In this document: piece after piece, positions 54,665 through 64,000 of the stretch
Position numbering within the stretch: the stretch's first letter is position 1
Layout of the letters: every line of letters begins with the position of its first letter
DNA from: Roseovarius sp.
Lineage (GTDB): Bacteria > Pseudomonadota > Alphaproteobacteria > Rhodobacterales > Rhodobacteraceae
DNA length: 64,000 bases
Direction: 5' to 3'
Assembly (NCBI GenBank): GCA_014359765.1
Contig: JACIYT010000004.1
Location: 1 to 64,000, forward strand
Program-made: the position numbers and the translations under genes
Notes under the pieces: generated by a model
Database searches by the model: none
The model's input: the letters and a program-made list of their open reading frames with translations, nothing else
Told to the model about the DNA's origin: nothing

Positions 54665-56977
54665 CGCCGCCTCATATGCCTTCAGGCAGGTGCGCGCGGT
54701 GTCGCGGTGATGGCCCGGGGCGGTGCGCAGTTCGGGGAAGATCGCAAAGAGTTCCTCGCGCGCGGGATCGTCCACCGCGGCGAGCGCGCTATCCCCGGCA
54801 AAGAAGCTCTCGGTCGCGATGCCATCGGCATATATCACCTCGTGCCGGTCGAACATGATGTGGATATAGGTGACCTCGGCGCGGGGGCTGACACGGACAT
54901 CCTGCCCGTTGACCAGATGCCGCGCCGCGACCAGCACCTCGCTCTCGCCAAAGAGCAGTTCCGCCGTATAGCCGGTAAAGAGCACCCGGTGCTGCGGCGA
55001 GACGAGCAGGCCGCCACCGCCCATCACCGAGGGCGCGATCTCCACCGGGGCGAAACGCCCGGTGCCGGGCACGGTCCGCTGCCCGGTCCAGCGGACCGGC
55101 TGGGGTCCGTGATCGCGGGTGATGACCAGATCGCCGGGGCGCAGCGTCTCGATGGGCCGCTCGCCGCGCGGCGTGAGGATGCGCGCGCCGGGGGTGAAAC
55201 AGACGATGTTCTCGATCCCGGTGAAGGTGACCAGCGTGCCGTCGGGCGTTAAGAAGGTGCCCGAGAGCCCACCCTCGCCATCGTTCTCATTGGTGAAGGT
55301 GATGTCGTCCCTGGTGACGCCTGGCGTGAGCTGGAGCGTATCGCCATTCGTCTCGCCGCCCTCGCCGCCGGTGATGAAGATTTCGTCTCCCGGGAGCGGG
55401 GTGCCCGTATAATCCTGGAGGATGAACCGGTCGTCGCCATCACCGCCCAGGAGCGTGTCGCCGCGATTGACCATGATCGTGTCATTGCCGCCGCCGCCGA
55501 ACACGAGGTCATTGCCGGCCCCGCCGTCGAGGGAATCATCGCCCGGTGCCCCTTCGGCCCCGAGGATCAGCGGGCTGGTGTCCAGGGGCAGGAGGGTGCC
55601 GCCGGGCTGCGCGATCGTCCCCTGGAGGGTCTGCTGGCCGGTATTCTGCCAATACCGCACCTCGATCGTGTAGGTCTGATTGGCCTCGAGCTGAACGGTG
55701 CCGCTGTTGGAATTTACGGGGTTAAAAAGTCCGGAATGGTCGTCATTGTCGAGAAATTCGAGCGGGCCGCCATTCGCGTTATTGATCGTGAGCGGATTGC
55801 CCGATTCATCCAGGATGCGGATGGTCGAGCCGTCCCTCGAACTGAGCGAGAGAGTGTAGGCGCCATCCACGGGCGCGTAGAGCGTCGAGGTATAGATCAC
55901 CCCGTAATCGGTGGGGGTGCCTGTCTGCCCGGTGGCGGCCTGACCGAGGGCGACGTAGCTGCTGCTGATCCCGTCCACGAAGCCCGAGCCCGCAAGCGTG
56001 CCGTCCTCGATGGTAAAGGCCTGCCCGTTGGCGGTGCTGAAGTTCTTGGTATAGACCTGATAGGCCCAGCGGGCCTCGACATCGCCCAGCAGCAGATCGT
56101 TGCCGTCCCCACCCAGCAGGCTGTCATTGCCCGCGCCGCCGCGGAGCACGTCATTGCCGGTGCCGCCGTCCAGCGTGTCATTGCCCGTCCTGCCGACCAG
56201 CGTGTCGTTGCCCTCCTCGCCCAGAAGGCTGTCATCGCCTTCGACGCCGCCGAAAATCAGGTCATTGCCAGCACCGCCGAACACGGTGTCATCGCCCAGC
56301 CCGGCGCGCACCGTATCATTGCCGGCCCCGGCGAGGATCAGATCGTCATTGCTGCCGTCGAGGGCATCGTTGCCATCCACCCGGTCCGAGCCGGATGTGA
56401 CCGGCTCGATATAATTCGCGTCGATCAGGTCGTTGCCGTCAGTGCCCTGCACGATGCCGTCGTCAAAGCCGATATCGGCGCGATCGGCGCTGAAGTTACC
56501 CTCATCGGCGGTTGCGTCGGCCAGGCTGTTGAGGGTGATCGATTCGATCGGGCGCGCCGTAAGGGCGGCGACGAAGGCGGCATTGTCGCCGGTGGCGTTG
56601 GGAGGTGGCGCAAGGAAAAGCTCGCCGGTCGTGGATTGCACCACGACCACCGAAATCGTCGTGGAGGTGCCGTTGGTATAGGTGAGCGTGGCGGAGAACA
56701 CCGCCCCCCCGTCATAGGTGAATGTCTGCGTCCCGGCACCGATATCGGTGGTGAACTGGTCGTTCGATACGTTGTTGTTGGTGTCGAGAACCCCCGCCAC
56801 ACCACCGTTGTTGATGGTGGTGGCGCGCGTGACGTGCTGATAGAGCGGGTCGGTTCCCGATCCGTAGGTCTGCCCGACGAAGAGATTGGCACCTTCGGAG
56901 ATGGCGTTGCCCTCGGTCGGATCGAGGGTCCTGGTGGTGTCTTTGCCAAGATAGATCCAGTTGAATGTCGTCGGCAT
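54629..56977 (-). CDS. Large RTX/PA14/Hint-domain exoprotein
   Basis: Encodes 782 residues. No N-terminal signal peptide is seen; RTX proteins leave by type I secretion. Residues 1-185 are of unknown fold. Glycine-rich calcium-binding nonapeptides (GGxGxDxxx) fill about 190-297. A PA14-like carbohydrate-binding domain follows at 300-460, then a second RTX block at 476-520. A Hint (hedgehog/intein-type) domain runs from about 590 to 730, with the Cys in [27 protein letters not shown] and SPQHRV. Typical Hint proteins self-cleave, which would release the repeats. Its 3' end overlaps the amidotransferase gene. Confidence 0.88.
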   Translation of the reverse strand: MPTTFNWIYLGKDTTRTLDPTEGNAISEGANLFVGQTYGSGTDPLYQHVTRATTINNGGVAGVLDTNNNVSNDQFTTDIGAGTQTFTYDGGAVFSATLTYTNGTSTTISVVVVQSTTGELFLAPPPNATGDNAAFVAALTARPIESITLNSLADATADEGNFSADRADIGFDDGIVQGTDGNDLIDANYIEPVTSGSDRVDGNDALDGSNDDLILAGAGNDTVRAGLGDDTVFGGAGNDLIFGGVEGDDSLLGEEGNDTLVGRTGNDTLDGGTGNDVLRGGAGNDSLLGGDGNDLLLGDVEARWAYQVYTKNFSTANGQAFTIEDGTLAGSGFVDGISSSYVALGQAATGQTGTPTDYGVIYTSTLYAPVDGAYTLSLSSRDGSTIRILDESGNPLTINNANGGPLEFLDNDDHSGLFNPVNSNSGTVQLEANQTYTIEVRYWQNTGQQTLQGTIAQPGGTLLPLDTSPLILGAEGAPGDDSLDGGAGNDLVFGGGGNDTIMVNRGDTLLGGDGDDRFILQDYTGTPLPGDEIFITGGEGGETNGDTLQLTPGVTRDDITFTNENDGEGGLSGTFLTPDGTLVTFTGIENIVCFTPGARILTPRGERPIETLRPGDLVITRDHGPQPVRWTGQRTVPGTGRFAPVEIAPSVMGGGGLLVSPQHRVLFTGYTAELLFGESEVLVAARHLVNGQDVRVSPRAEVTYIHIMFDRHEVIYADGIATESFFAGDSALAAVDDPAREELFAIFPELRTAPGHHRDTARTCLKAYEAALLRDRPGAWVA

Positions 56978-57069
56978 TTTCGCGTTCCATGAATTCTGCG
57001 CGGGGCGCGTGATACGTTGCAATAGCGGCACGCGGGGCAAATCCCGTGCCTGTCCTTGTTCAAAACGGG

Positions 57070-57090
57070 TTATCCCTCAGGGATGGATAA
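57070..57090. promoter_or_regulatory. Nested palindrome upstream of the RTX/Hint gene
   Basis: ATCCCTCAGGGAT (57072-57084) is a perfect 13-bp palindrome around C57078. It sits within TTATCC...GGATAA arms (57070-57075 and 57085-57090). An AT-rich stretch follows to 57140. Found 93 bp upstream of the Hint-protein ATG, it may be an operator. Confidence 0.4.
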
Positions 57091-57195
57091 GGGGTGAATG
57101 CGGCGGCATTTCATTAAAATTGCGGCAAATTTGAGGCAGGCGGCCTCAAGCCATTTGCTGCGGCGCCGGTCGCGAGGCGCGACCGGGCGGGGGCG

Positions 57196-57951
57196 TCAGA
57201 TCTGCCCGCCCGCGATCTCGATGGCCTGGCCGTTCACGCTCTGCGATCCGGGGCCGCAGAGCCAGAGCACCGCCTGCGCCACCTCATCGGGGGCGATCAG
57301 CCGCTTGTGGCGGTTGGTCTCGACCATGATCGCGCGGGCCTGCGCCTCGCTCACGCCGGCGCGTTCGGCGATGGCGCTGGTGTTGCGGGTGACCACATCG
57401 GTATCGACATAGCCGGGGCAGATCGCGTTGAAGGTCAGGCCGGTGCCGAGGTAATCCTCGCTCAGGCTGCGGATCATCCCGATCATCCCGTGCTTGGAGG
57501 CGGTATAGGCCACCGCCCCGCGCAGCCCCCGCAGCCCGGCCATCGAGGAAATGACGATGGTGCGGCCCCAGCCGGTCTCGCGCATCCCGGCCAGCGATTC
57601 GCGCACGGTATAGAACGCCCCGTCGAGATTCGTGGCCATGATGTGCCGCCAGAACGCGGCGTCGGTCTTGTGCACCGCGCGGCCCTCGGCGATGCCGGCA
57701 TTGGGAATGCAGATCTGCACCGGGCCGCGTTCGGCCACCGCCGCCGCGACGCCCGCGACGACCTGTGCCTCGTCGGTCACGTCCATCACCAGCGGGAAAA
57801 GCCCGTCGCCCGCCGCCGCCGCGAGCACGTCGCCGCGCCGCCCGGTGATCGTGACCTCGGCCCCCGCATCCGCCAGCGCGCGCGCGATCGCCAGCCCGAT
57901 GCCCGTGCCGCCCCCGGTCACAAGCGCATGTTTTCCCTCGAGTGTCATCAT
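57196..57951 (-). CDS. Short-chain dehydrogenase/reductase
   Basis: Encodes 251 residues from the first of two adjacent ATGs (57951), six bases after GGAGG. SDR hallmarks: cofactor motif GGGTGIG, NAG (IPNAGIAEG), catalytic Ser in SSMAG and YTASK with the Tyr and Lys, then PGYVDTD. The lack of an Asp after the second strand (TGRRG) suggests NADP over NAD, but this is not decisive. It resembles 3-hydroxybutyrate or acetoacetyl-CoA reductase type enzymes; the substrate is open. It is divergent from the small methyltransferase gene. Confidence 0.85.
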   Translation of the reverse strand: MMTLEGKHALVTGGGTGIGLAIARALADAGAEVTITGRRGDVLAAAAGDGLFPLVMDVTDEAQVVAGVAAAVAERGPVQICIPNAGIAEGRAVHKTDAAFWRHIMATNLDGAFYTVRESLAGMRETGWGRTIVISSMAGLRGLRGAVAYTASKHGMIGMIRSLSEDYLGTGLTFNAICPGYVDTDVVTRNTSAIAERAGVSEAQARAIMVETNRHKRLIAPDEVAQAVLWLCGPGSQSVNGQAIEIAGGQI

Positions 57952-58099
57952 GGTCGGCCTCCGGTCCTCCGGGGCAGGGTAGCGGTCCGGGGACGGGTGG
58001 GAAAGGGGGAAACGCAGCCGGGTGCGCGCGGCTCTTCGCTTTGACATCCCGGCGGGGGCGTGCATCCTGCGCCTGGTCCCGCCTGCGAGGAGCGCGCTC

Positions 58100-58552
58100 A
58101 TGCTGAAATGGATCGACACGCCGCCTGTGTGGCTGATGGGGTTTCTGGCGCTGGCCTTCGTGCAGGCCACGCGGTTTCCGATGGGGCTGCGCCTCGGCGG
58201 GGGCTGGGCGGATTTCGCCGGCGGGCTGCTGGTGGGCGGGGGGGTGCTGCTGATCGTGCTGGCGGCGCTGGAATTTCGCCGCCACAAGACCACCATCGTG
58301 CCGCATGAGACGCCTGCGCGGCTGATTACCTCGGGCGTCTTCCGGCGCACGCGCAATCCGATCTACCTGGGCGACGCGCTTATCCTCGCGGGGCTGATCC
58401 TGCGCTGGGAGGCGGTGCTGGCGCTGCCGCTGATCCCGATATTCGTCTGGGTGATCGAGAAACGCTTTGTCATTCCCGAAGAGGACCGGATGCGCCGCAC
58501 CTTCCGTGCCGATTTTGCACGCTATTGCGAAAAAACCCGGCGCTGGGTGTGA
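58100..58552 (+). CDS. Isoprenylcysteine/phospholipid methyltransferase-like membrane protein
   Basis: Encodes 150 residues from the ATG at 58100 with GAGGAG upstream. Four hydrophobic helices are visible. The ICMT/PEMT-type SAM-binding signature covers about residues 70-130: RLITSGVFRRTRNPIYLGDALILAGLILRWE, then EEDRMRRTFRADFARYCEKTRRW. Such integral-membrane methyltransferases act on lipids or small molecules; bacterial members are mostly uncharacterised. A GC-rich hairpin lies 68 bp after the stop. Confidence 0.82.
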   Translation: MLKWIDTPPVWLMGFLALAFVQATRFPMGLRLGGGWADFAGGLLVGGGVLLIVLAALEFRRHKTTIVPHETPARLITSGVFRRTRNPIYLGDALILAGLILRWEAVLALPLIPIFVWVIEKRFVIPEEDRMRRTFRADFARYCEKTRRWV

Positions 58553-58619
58553 ATCCTGCGTCAATCTTGATATCGCCAGCCGGGAAAGAGTGTGAAATAA
58601 CCGCTTTCGGACAACCATC

Positions 58620-58639
58620 GGCCCCGCCTGCGCGGGGCC
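58620..58639 (+). terminator. GC-rich hairpin between the methyltransferase gene and pntA
   Basis: GGCCCCGC-CTGC-GCGGGGCC is a perfect 8-bp stem with a 4-nt loop and only TT after it. It could end the upstream transcript or form part of the pntA leader. Confidence 0.5.
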
Positions 58640-58674
58640 TTGTGCACATGATCTGCCAGAGGGGGACATGACAG

Positions 58675-60249
58675 GTGAAGATCGGAACGCCTAAGGAGGT
58701 GCTGGAGGGCGAGAACCGGGTGGCGATGACACCCGAATCGGCGCTCCAGCTTCAGAAGCTGGGCCATAGCTGCGCCATCGAGACGGGGGCCGGCGCGCGC
58801 GCGGGGTTCACCGACGCCGCCTATGAGGAAGCCGGGGTCGAGGTGATCAAGACCGCCGCCGCGCTCTGGAAGGAGTGCGACATCATAGCCAAGGTCCGCC
58901 CGCCGACCGAGACCGAGCTCAAGCGCCTGCGCGAGGGCCAGACGCTGATCAGCTTCTTCAACCCGGCGGGCAATGCCGAGGGGCTGGAGACGGCGGCCAA
59001 GAAGGGCGCCACGGTCATCGCCATGGAAATGGTGCCGCGCATCTCCCGCGCACAGAAGATGGACGCGCTCTCGTCCATGGCCAATATCGCGGGCTATCGC
59101 GCGGTGATCGAGGCGGGCAACAATTTCGGCCGCTTCTTCACCGGCCAGATCACGGCGGCGGGCAAGGTGCCGCCGGCCAAGGTGCTGGTGATCGGCGCGG
59201 GCGTGGCGGGGCTGGCGGCGATCGGCACGGCGACCTCGCTCGGCGCGATCACCTATGCCTTCGACGTGCGCCCCGAAGTGGCCGAGCAGGTCGAATCGAT
59301 GGGGGCCGAATTCGTCTATCTCGATTTCGAGGATGCGAGCCAGGACGGCGCCGCCACCGGCGGCTATGCCGCGGTCTCCTCGCCCGAATTCCACGCCGCG
59401 CAGCTTGCCAAGTTCCGCGAACTGGCGCCCGAGATGGATATCGTCATCACCACCGCCCTCATCCCCAACCGCGAGGCGCCCGAGCTCTGGACCGAGGACA
59501 TGGTGAAATCCATGAAGCGCGGTTCGGTCATCGTCGATCTGGCGGCGGAACGGGGCGGCAACTGCAAGCTGACGGTGAAGGACGAGAAGATCGTCACCGA
59601 GAACGGCGTGACGATCATCGGCTATACCGATTTCCCCAGCCGCATGGCCGCGCAGGCCAGCACGCTTTATGCCACCAACATCCGCCACATGATTTCCGAT
59701 CTCACGCCGAACAAGGACGGCGTGATCGTGCACGACATGGAGGATGACGTGATCCGCGGGGCCACGGTCACCCACAAGGGCGAGATCACCTGGCCGCCGC
59801 CACCGCCCAAGGTGGCCGCAATCGCCGCCGCCAAGCCCCGGGAAAAGCCGAAGGAACTGACCCCGGAGGAGAAGCGCGCGCAGGAAATCGCGGCCTTCAA
59901 GGCGCAGACCAGGCAACAGGTCACGCTTCTGGCCATTGGCGCGGCGCTGGTGCTGGGCGTGGGGACGGTGGCGCCTGCAAGCTTCATGCAGCATTTCATC
60001 GTGTTCCTTCTCTCGGTCTTCGTGGGCTTCTCGGTGATCTGGAACGTGAGCCACAGCCTGCACACACCGCTCATGGCGATCACCAATGCGATCTCGTCGA
60101 TCATCATTCTCGGCGCGCTGGTGCAGATCGGATCGAGCTCGGTATTGATCACGATCCTTGCCGCGCTGGCGGTGTTCATGGCCGCCATCAATATCTTCGG
60201 CGGCTTCCTCGTGACGCGGCGCATGCTCGCCATGTTCCAGAAATCCTGA
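58675..60249 (+). CDS. pntA: NAD(P) transhydrogenase subunit alpha
   Basis: Encodes 524 residues from a GTG at 58675 with GAGGGGG upstream. With PntB it moves hydride from NADH to NADP+, driven by protons, in the inner membrane. The NAD-binding domain I ([42 protein letters not shown]) fills about 380 residues. A Pro/Lys-rich linker and four C-terminal membrane helices complete the fused two-part alpha subunit, as in E. coli and R. capsulatus. pntB starts 13 bp after its stop. Confidence 0.96.
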   Translation: MKIGTPKEVLEGENRVAMTPESALQLQKLGHSCAIETGAGARAGFTDAAYEEAGVEVIKTAAALWKECDIIAKVRPPTETELKRLREGQTLISFFNPAGNAEGLETAAKKGATVIAMEMVPRISRAQKMDALSSMANIAGYRAVIEAGNNFGRFFTGQITAAGKVPPAKVLVIGAGVAGLAAIGTATSLGAITYAFDVRPEVAEQVESMGAEFVYLDFEDASQDGAATGGYAAVSSPEFHAAQLAKFRELAPEMDIVITTALIPNREAPELWTEDMVKSMKRGSVIVDLAAERGGNCKLTVKDEKIVTENGVTIIGYTDFPSRMAAQASTLYATNIRHMISDLTPNKDGVIVHDMEDDVIRGATVTHKGEITWPPPPPKVAAIAAAKPREKPKELTPEEKRAQEIAAFKAQTRQQVTLLAIGAALVLGVGTVAPASFMQHFIVFLLSVFVGFSVIWNVSHSLHTPLMAITNAISSIIILGALVQIGSSSVLITILAALAVFMAAINIFGGFLVTRRMLAMFQKS

Positions 60250-60262
60250 GGCGGAGGGCGAG

Positions 60263-61747
60263 ATGGATTACGGATTCACGATTGCGGCCTATGCGGTCGC
60301 GGCGGTTCTCTTCATCCTCAGCCTCGGCGGTCTGAGCGGACAGGAGAGCGCCAAGCGCGCCATCTGGTATGGCATTGTCGGCATGGCCATCGCGGTGCTC
60401 GCCACGCTGGCGGGGCCGGGGCAGGGGCTGTGGCTGCTGTCGCTGGTGCTGATCGCCTGCGGCGCGGCGGTGGGCTATCAGCTCGCCACGCGGGTGCAGA
60501 TGACGCAGATGCCCGAGCTTGTGGCGATCATGCACAGCCTTGTGGGCCTTGCGGCGGTCTTTGTCGGCTTCAACGCCGATATCGAGCTGGGCCGGGTGGC
60601 GGCGGCCTTTGCCGGGGCGAACCTGCCCTTCCCGCAGCCCGAGGCGGCGACCGCCGAAGGCGCGGCCTTCGCCAGGACCTTCTCGGGCTTTGCCGCCATC
60701 GTCGCCAAGAAGACGGCGGTGGAGGTGAATATCCTGCGGGTGGAGCTTGTGCTCGGCATCTGGATCGGGGCGGTGACGTTCACCGGCTCGGTGATCGCCT
60801 ATGGCAAGCTGGCGGGCAAGGTGAACTCGGCGGCCAGAAAGTTGCCGGGCGGGCACATGCTCAATGCGGCTGCGGCGGCGCTCTCGCTGGTGCTGGCGCT
60901 GATGTATCTGGGCGGTGCCGGAAGCTGGACACTGGTGCTGCTGACGCTCGCCGCGCTCTTCATCGGCTATCACCTGATCATGGGCATCGGCGGGGCCGAC
61001 ATGCCGGTGGTCGTCTCGATGCTCAACAGCTATTCGGGCTGGGCGGCGGCGGCGATCGGTTTCTCGCTCGGCAACGATCTGCTGATCGTGGTCGGCGCGC
61101 TGGTGGGCTCTTCGGGTGCGATCCTGAGCTACATCATGTGCAAGGCGATGAACCGGCAATTCGTGAGCGTCATCCTCGGCGGCTTTGGCGGGGCCTCGGG
61201 GCCTGCGGCGGAGATCGAGGGCGAGCAGGTCGCCATCGACGCCGACGGCGTGGCGAGCGCGCTCAACGAGGCCGACAGCGTCATCATCGTGCCGGGCTAT
61301 GGCATGGCGGTGGCGCAGGCGCAGGGCGCGGTGGCCGAACTCACCGCCAAGCTGCGCGCCAAGGGCAAGAACGTTCGCTTCGCCATCCACCCGGTCGCGG
61401 GCCGTCTGCCGGGGCACATGAACGTGCTGCTGGCCGAGGCGAAGGTGCCTTATGACATCGTGCTGGAGATGGACGAGATCAACGAGGATTTCCCCTCGAC
61501 CGACGTGGTGATCGTCATCGGCTCCAACGACATCGTGAACCCGGCGGCGCAGGACGATCCCAATTCGCCCATCGCCGGGATGCCGGTGCTCGAGGTGTGG
61601 AAGGCCAAGCAGGTCTTTGTATGCAAGCGTGGCCAGGGCACGGGCTATTCGGGGATCGAGAACCCGCTCTTCTACAAGGAAAACACGCGGATGTTCTATG
61701 GCGATGCCAAGGAGAGCATCTCGAGCCTGCTGTCCAGGATCGAGTGA
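60263..61747 (+). CDS. pntB: NAD(P) transhydrogenase subunit beta
   Basis: Encodes 494 residues. About nine membrane helices (domain II) come first, with the proton-channel region [21 protein letters not shown]. The NADP-binding domain III follows ([59 protein letters not shown]). It follows pntA by 13 bp, and a strong intrinsic terminator ends the operon 25 bp after the stop. Confidence 0.96.
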   Translation: MDYGFTIAAYAVAAVLFILSLGGLSGQESAKRAIWYGIVGMAIAVLATLAGPGQGLWLLSLVLIACGAAVGYQLATRVQMTQMPELVAIMHSLVGLAAVFVGFNADIELGRVAAAFAGANLPFPQPEAATAEGAAFARTFSGFAAIVAKKTAVEVNILRVELVLGIWIGAVTFTGSVIAYGKLAGKVNSAARKLPGGHMLNAAAAALSLVLALMYLGGAGSWTLVLLTLAALFIGYHLIMGIGGADMPVVVSMLNSYSGWAAAAIGFSLGNDLLIVVGALVGSSGAILSYIMCKAMNRQFVSVILGGFGGASGPAAEIEGEQVAIDADGVASALNEADSVIIVPGYGMAVAQAQGAVAELTAKLRAKGKNVRFAIHPVAGRLPGHMNVLLAEAKVPYDIVLEMDEINEDFPSTDVVIVIGSNDIVNPAAQDDPNSPIAGMPVLEVWKAKQVFVCKRGQGTGYSGIENPLFYKENTRMFYGDAKESISSLLSRIE

Positions 61748-61772
61748 TCCGGGCAGCGGCCGGAAACCGGGG

Positions 61773-61801
61773 AGGGCGCGGCCTGCGGGCTGCGCCCTTT
61801 T
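61773..61801 (+). terminator. Rho-independent terminator of pntAB
   Basis: AGGGCGCGGCC (61773-61783) and GGCTGCGCCCT (61788-61798) form an 11-bp stem with one G-U pair and a TGCG loop, followed by TTTT including the last stem base. Confidence 0.75.
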
Positions 61802-61826
61802 CATGCGGCGACGCGCGTATTGCGCG

Positions 61827-61848
61827 CCGGCATGCGGCGAAATGCCGG
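61827..61848 (+). promoter_or_regulatory. Hairpin upstream of the DUF3422 gene
   Basis: CCGGCAT (61827-61833) and ATGCCGG (61842-61848) are perfect inverted repeats around an 8-nt loop, about 70 bp before the DUF3422 ATG. It could be an operator or a leader hairpin. Confidence 0.35.
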
Positions 61849-61919
61849 TATTGCCGTGAAAACCCACCCCGGGGCATGGTCATGGCGGGGCATGTCACCG
61901 ACGGACAGGGAGAGAGGCC

Positions 61920-63200
61920 ATGGCACCTATCGCGGATCACCCATTGCGCGACATGCTCGCCAACGAGCTGCACGCGCGCCCCTTTCCCACGCTCCGCGCG
62001 CCCTGTTCCGCCGTCTTTCTGGCGATCAAGCAGCCCGATGATGCGGCCAAGCGCGACCGGGCGGCGGATATGGCGCATCTCGTGGCGCTGCTCGATCGCC
62101 ACGGTGCCAGCCATCCAGAGCCCGGCGCCACGCATTACTCGGGCGAGATCGGGCGGCATATCCTCAAATGGGAGAGCCATACCGAGATGGTGACCTACAC
62201 CGTCTTTACCGAAGGGGTGAGCGCGCGGCCCTTCGATCCGGCGGATTTCGACGTGTTTCCCGCCGACTGGCTCGATGCCGCGCCGGGGGTGCGGATCACC
62301 TCGGCGATGATCCGCGTGGTGCCGTGTGTCAGCCGGGAGGCGACGCGCGCCGAGATCGACAGCTGGTTCGTGGCCGAGAGCGTGGCGGCGGCGCGGGTGC
62401 TCGACGATGCGGGCGTGATCGCGGGGGATTTCCGGATCGATCCGGCCGGGCATCTGCGGTTTTCGCTGCATGTCGCGCCCACCACCGGCGTGCGGCGGAT
62501 CGGGCGCATCGTGCAGCGGCTCTGCGAGATCGAGACCTACAAGGCGATGTCGATGCTCGGCTTTGCCCGCGCGCGCAGCATGGCCGGGCAGATGGGCGAA
62601 ACCGAGACGCGGCTGAGCCGCCTGGTCCAGGCCATGACCGAGGGCGCGCAGCCTGCCGAGGCGACGCTCGGGGAGCTCCTGCATGTCGCGGCCGAGCTCG
62701 AGGCACTGGTGGCGCAATCCTCGTTCCGCTTTGGTGCGACGGCCGCCTATGAGAAGATCGTGCACCAGCGCATCGCCGCGTTGCGCGAGGAACGGTTCGA
62801 GGGCCGCCAGACATTTTCCGAGTTCATGATGCGCCGCTACGATCCTGCGATGCGCACCGTCGCCGCCACCAAGGAGCGGCTGCTGGCGATGGCGGACCGG
62901 GCGATGCGGGCGGGCGATCTCTTGCGCACGCGGGTCGATGTGGAGCGCAGCGCGCAGAACCAGGCGCTGCTCGCGAGCATGGACCGCCGCGCCGATCTGC
63001 AACTGCGCCTCCAGCGGACGGTGGAGGGGCTGTCGGTGGTGGCGATCAGCTATTACGCCGTGTCGCTGGCGGGCTACCTGCTCTATCCGCTGGCCGAGGC
63101 GCTGGGGCTGAGCAAGGGAATGATCATGGCGGCGGCGACGCTGCCGGTCATCGCGCTGGTGTGGTGGATGGTGCAGCGCATCCACAAGAAGCTGCACTGA
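61920..63200 (+). CDS. DUF3422 family membrane protein
   Basis: Encodes 426 residues. It matches DUF3422, a family of unknown function common in alphaproteobacteria. The start (HPLRDMLANELHARPFPTLRAPCSAVFLAI) and the segment around ILKWESHTEMVTYTVF are the recognisable family parts. A long helical region follows, and two membrane helices close the protein (about residues 375-415), with a Lys-rich tail (RIHKKLH), so most of it faces the cytoplasm. No partner gene is evident. It lies between pntAB and ribB on the same strand. Confidence 0.82.
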   Translation: MAPIADHPLRDMLANELHARPFPTLRAPCSAVFLAIKQPDDAAKRDRAADMAHLVALLDRHGASHPEPGATHYSGEIGRHILKWESHTEMVTYTVFTEGVSARPFDPADFDVFPADWLDAAPGVRITSAMIRVVPCVSREATRAEIDSWFVAESVAAARVLDDAGVIAGDFRIDPAGHLRFSLHVAPTTGVRRIGRIVQRLCEIETYKAMSMLGFARARSMAGQMGETETRLSRLVQAMTEGAQPAEATLGELLHVAAELEALVAQSSFRFGATAAYEKIVHQRIAALREERFEGRQTFSEFMMRRYDPAMRTVAATKERLLAMADRAMRAGDLLRTRVDVERSAQNQALLASMDRRADLQLRLQRTVEGLSVVAISYYAVSLAGYLLYPLAEALGLSKGMIMAAATLPVIALVWWMVQRIHKKLH

Positions 63201-63320
63201 GCCGCGCTCTGCATGCCGGGTGTGACGCGGCGGAGTGCCCGCGGAAAATGCGGGCCGCTCTGCTCTGGCCATTGCCGGGCGGCTGCGCTATCCGGGCGGG
63301 GCATGAAGACGGGGGGCGCG

Positions 63321-64000
63321 ATGACCGACAGAGCCGCATTCGAGACGCCGGGGCCGGTGGAGGCCGATCTGCGCGATGCGATCGCGCCGATCGAGGAAAT
63401 CATCGAGGAGGCGCGCCGGGGCCGGATGTTCATCCTGGTCGATCACGAGGACCGCGAGAACGAGGGCGATCTGGTGATCGCGGCCGAATTTGCCACGCCG
63501 GAGGCGATCAACTTCATGGCCACCCACGGGCGCGGCCTCATTTGCCTGCCGATGACGGCGGAGCGGATCGACCGGCTCGGCCTGCCGATGATGGCGGTCA
63601 ACAATTCCTCGCGCCACGAGACCGCATTCACCGTCTCGATCGAGGCGCGCGAGGGCGTCTCGACCGGCATCTCGGCCCATGACCGGGCGCTGACCGTGGC
63701 CACGGCGATCAACGAGCGGAACACGATGGCAAGCCTGGCCACGCCGGGCCATGTCTTTCCGCTGCGCGCGCGCAGGGGCGGCGTGCTGGTGCGCGCGGGC
63801 CATACCGAGGCCGCGGTCGATATCGCGCGGCTCGCGGGGCTGAACCCGTCGGGCGTGATCTGCGAGATCATGAACGAGGATGGCACCATGGCGCGGCTGC
63901 CGGACCTGATCGGCTTTGCCGCGCGCCACGGGCTGAAGATCGGCACGATTTCGGACCTCATCGCCTATCGCCACAAGCACGACAACCTGGTGATCGAGAC
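63321..64000 (+). CDS. ribB: 3,4-dihydroxy-2-butanone 4-phosphate synthase (partial, runs off the window)
   Basis: The first 226 codons are in the window and the frame is open at the right edge. The ATG at 63321 follows GGGGGG; an ATG 18 bp earlier is also in frame. The enzyme makes dihydroxybutanone phosphate from ribulose 5-phosphate for riboflavin. Signature parts: [57 protein letters not shown] and [15 protein letters not shown]. Many relatives carry a C-terminal GTP cyclohydrolase II-like domain (RibBA); the window ends before this could be seen. No FMN riboswitch is apparent upstream; a GCCCGC/GCGGGC hairpin (63237-63255) is. Confidence 0.93.
   Translation, partial: MTDRAAFETPGPVEADLRDAIAPIEEIIEEARRGRMFILVDHEDRENEGDLVIAAEFATPEAINFMATHGRGLICLPMTAERIDRLGLPMMAVNNSSRHETAFTVSIEAREGVSTGISAHDRALTVATAINERNTMASLATPGHVFPLRARRGGVLVRAGHTEAAVDIARLAGLNPSGVICEIMNEDGTMARLPDLIGFAARHGLKIGTISDLIAYRHKHDNLVIE

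Noticed and set aside
63201-63320. FMN riboswitch before ribB
   Set aside because: The conserved RFN segments are not present; only a 6-bp hairpin is found.

Overview
The window is high-GC DNA (about two thirds G+C) from an alphaproteobacterium, most likely a member of the Rhodobacteraceae (Rhodobacterales). The evidence is a circularly permuted, two-piece tmRNA with an alphaproteobacterial tag (ANDNRAPVAVAA), a pyruvate dehydrogenase E1-beta carrying its own lipoyl domain, an NDUFS4-type complex I subunit, the order hom-glpX-recJ, and two copies of a 22-bp intergenic motif that I recall from Rhodobacterales. Most of the window is ordinary chromosomal housekeeping; the accessory parts are at the left edge, at 26-38.5 kb and around 49-57 kb.

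Layout. 0-1.1 kb: two small unknown membrane or secreted proteins of visibly lower GC, lying just past the 3' end of a tRNA-Glu gene. 1.2-7 kb: murJ, a DapC-type aminotransferase and ftsK (envelope and division). 7-13.4 kb: a TetR regulator with a palindromic operator, a small lipoprotein, hom, glpX, recJ and a LacI-family regulator. 13.4-16.6 kb: glyceraldehyde-3-phosphate dehydrogenase with LacI-type half-sites upstream, a CbiX-like protein, a DksA/TraR zinc-finger protein and cysE. 16.6-20.7 kb: pdhA-pdhB-pdhC behind a near-ideal palindromic operator, then ftsB. 20.9-26 kb: an AidB-like acyl-CoA dehydrogenase, purA, DUF2842, an MFS transporter and a flavin reductase.

26.2-32.7 kb is a compact protein-quality-control island: an NDUFS4-like gene, divergent ftsH, three tandem hsp20 genes, a DegP-type protease and an HtpX-type protease. 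A sigma-32 promoter and a hairpin that hides the ribosome binding site precede the first hsp20. The gene set matches the protease and small-chaperone part of the transmissible locus of stress tolerance, without ClpK. It is followed by a redox cluster (MarR, glutathione S-transferase, Tat-exported IorAB-like molybdenum hydroxylase, cupin, FAD amine oxidase).

38.6-64 kb: a decayed TPR/methyltransferase gene, argE, an alpha/beta hydrolase coupled to a cytochrome P450, ssrA, idi, ctpA, gpmI, an ABC importer pair with no binding protein, an H-NOX-like gene that lacks the heme-ligand histidine and is coupled to an HNOBA-GGDEF diguanylate cyclase, pepN, a glutamine amidotransferase, a large RTX/PA14/Hint exoprotein, an SDR, a small methyltransferase, pntAB, a DUF3422 protein and the start of ribB, which runs off the right end.
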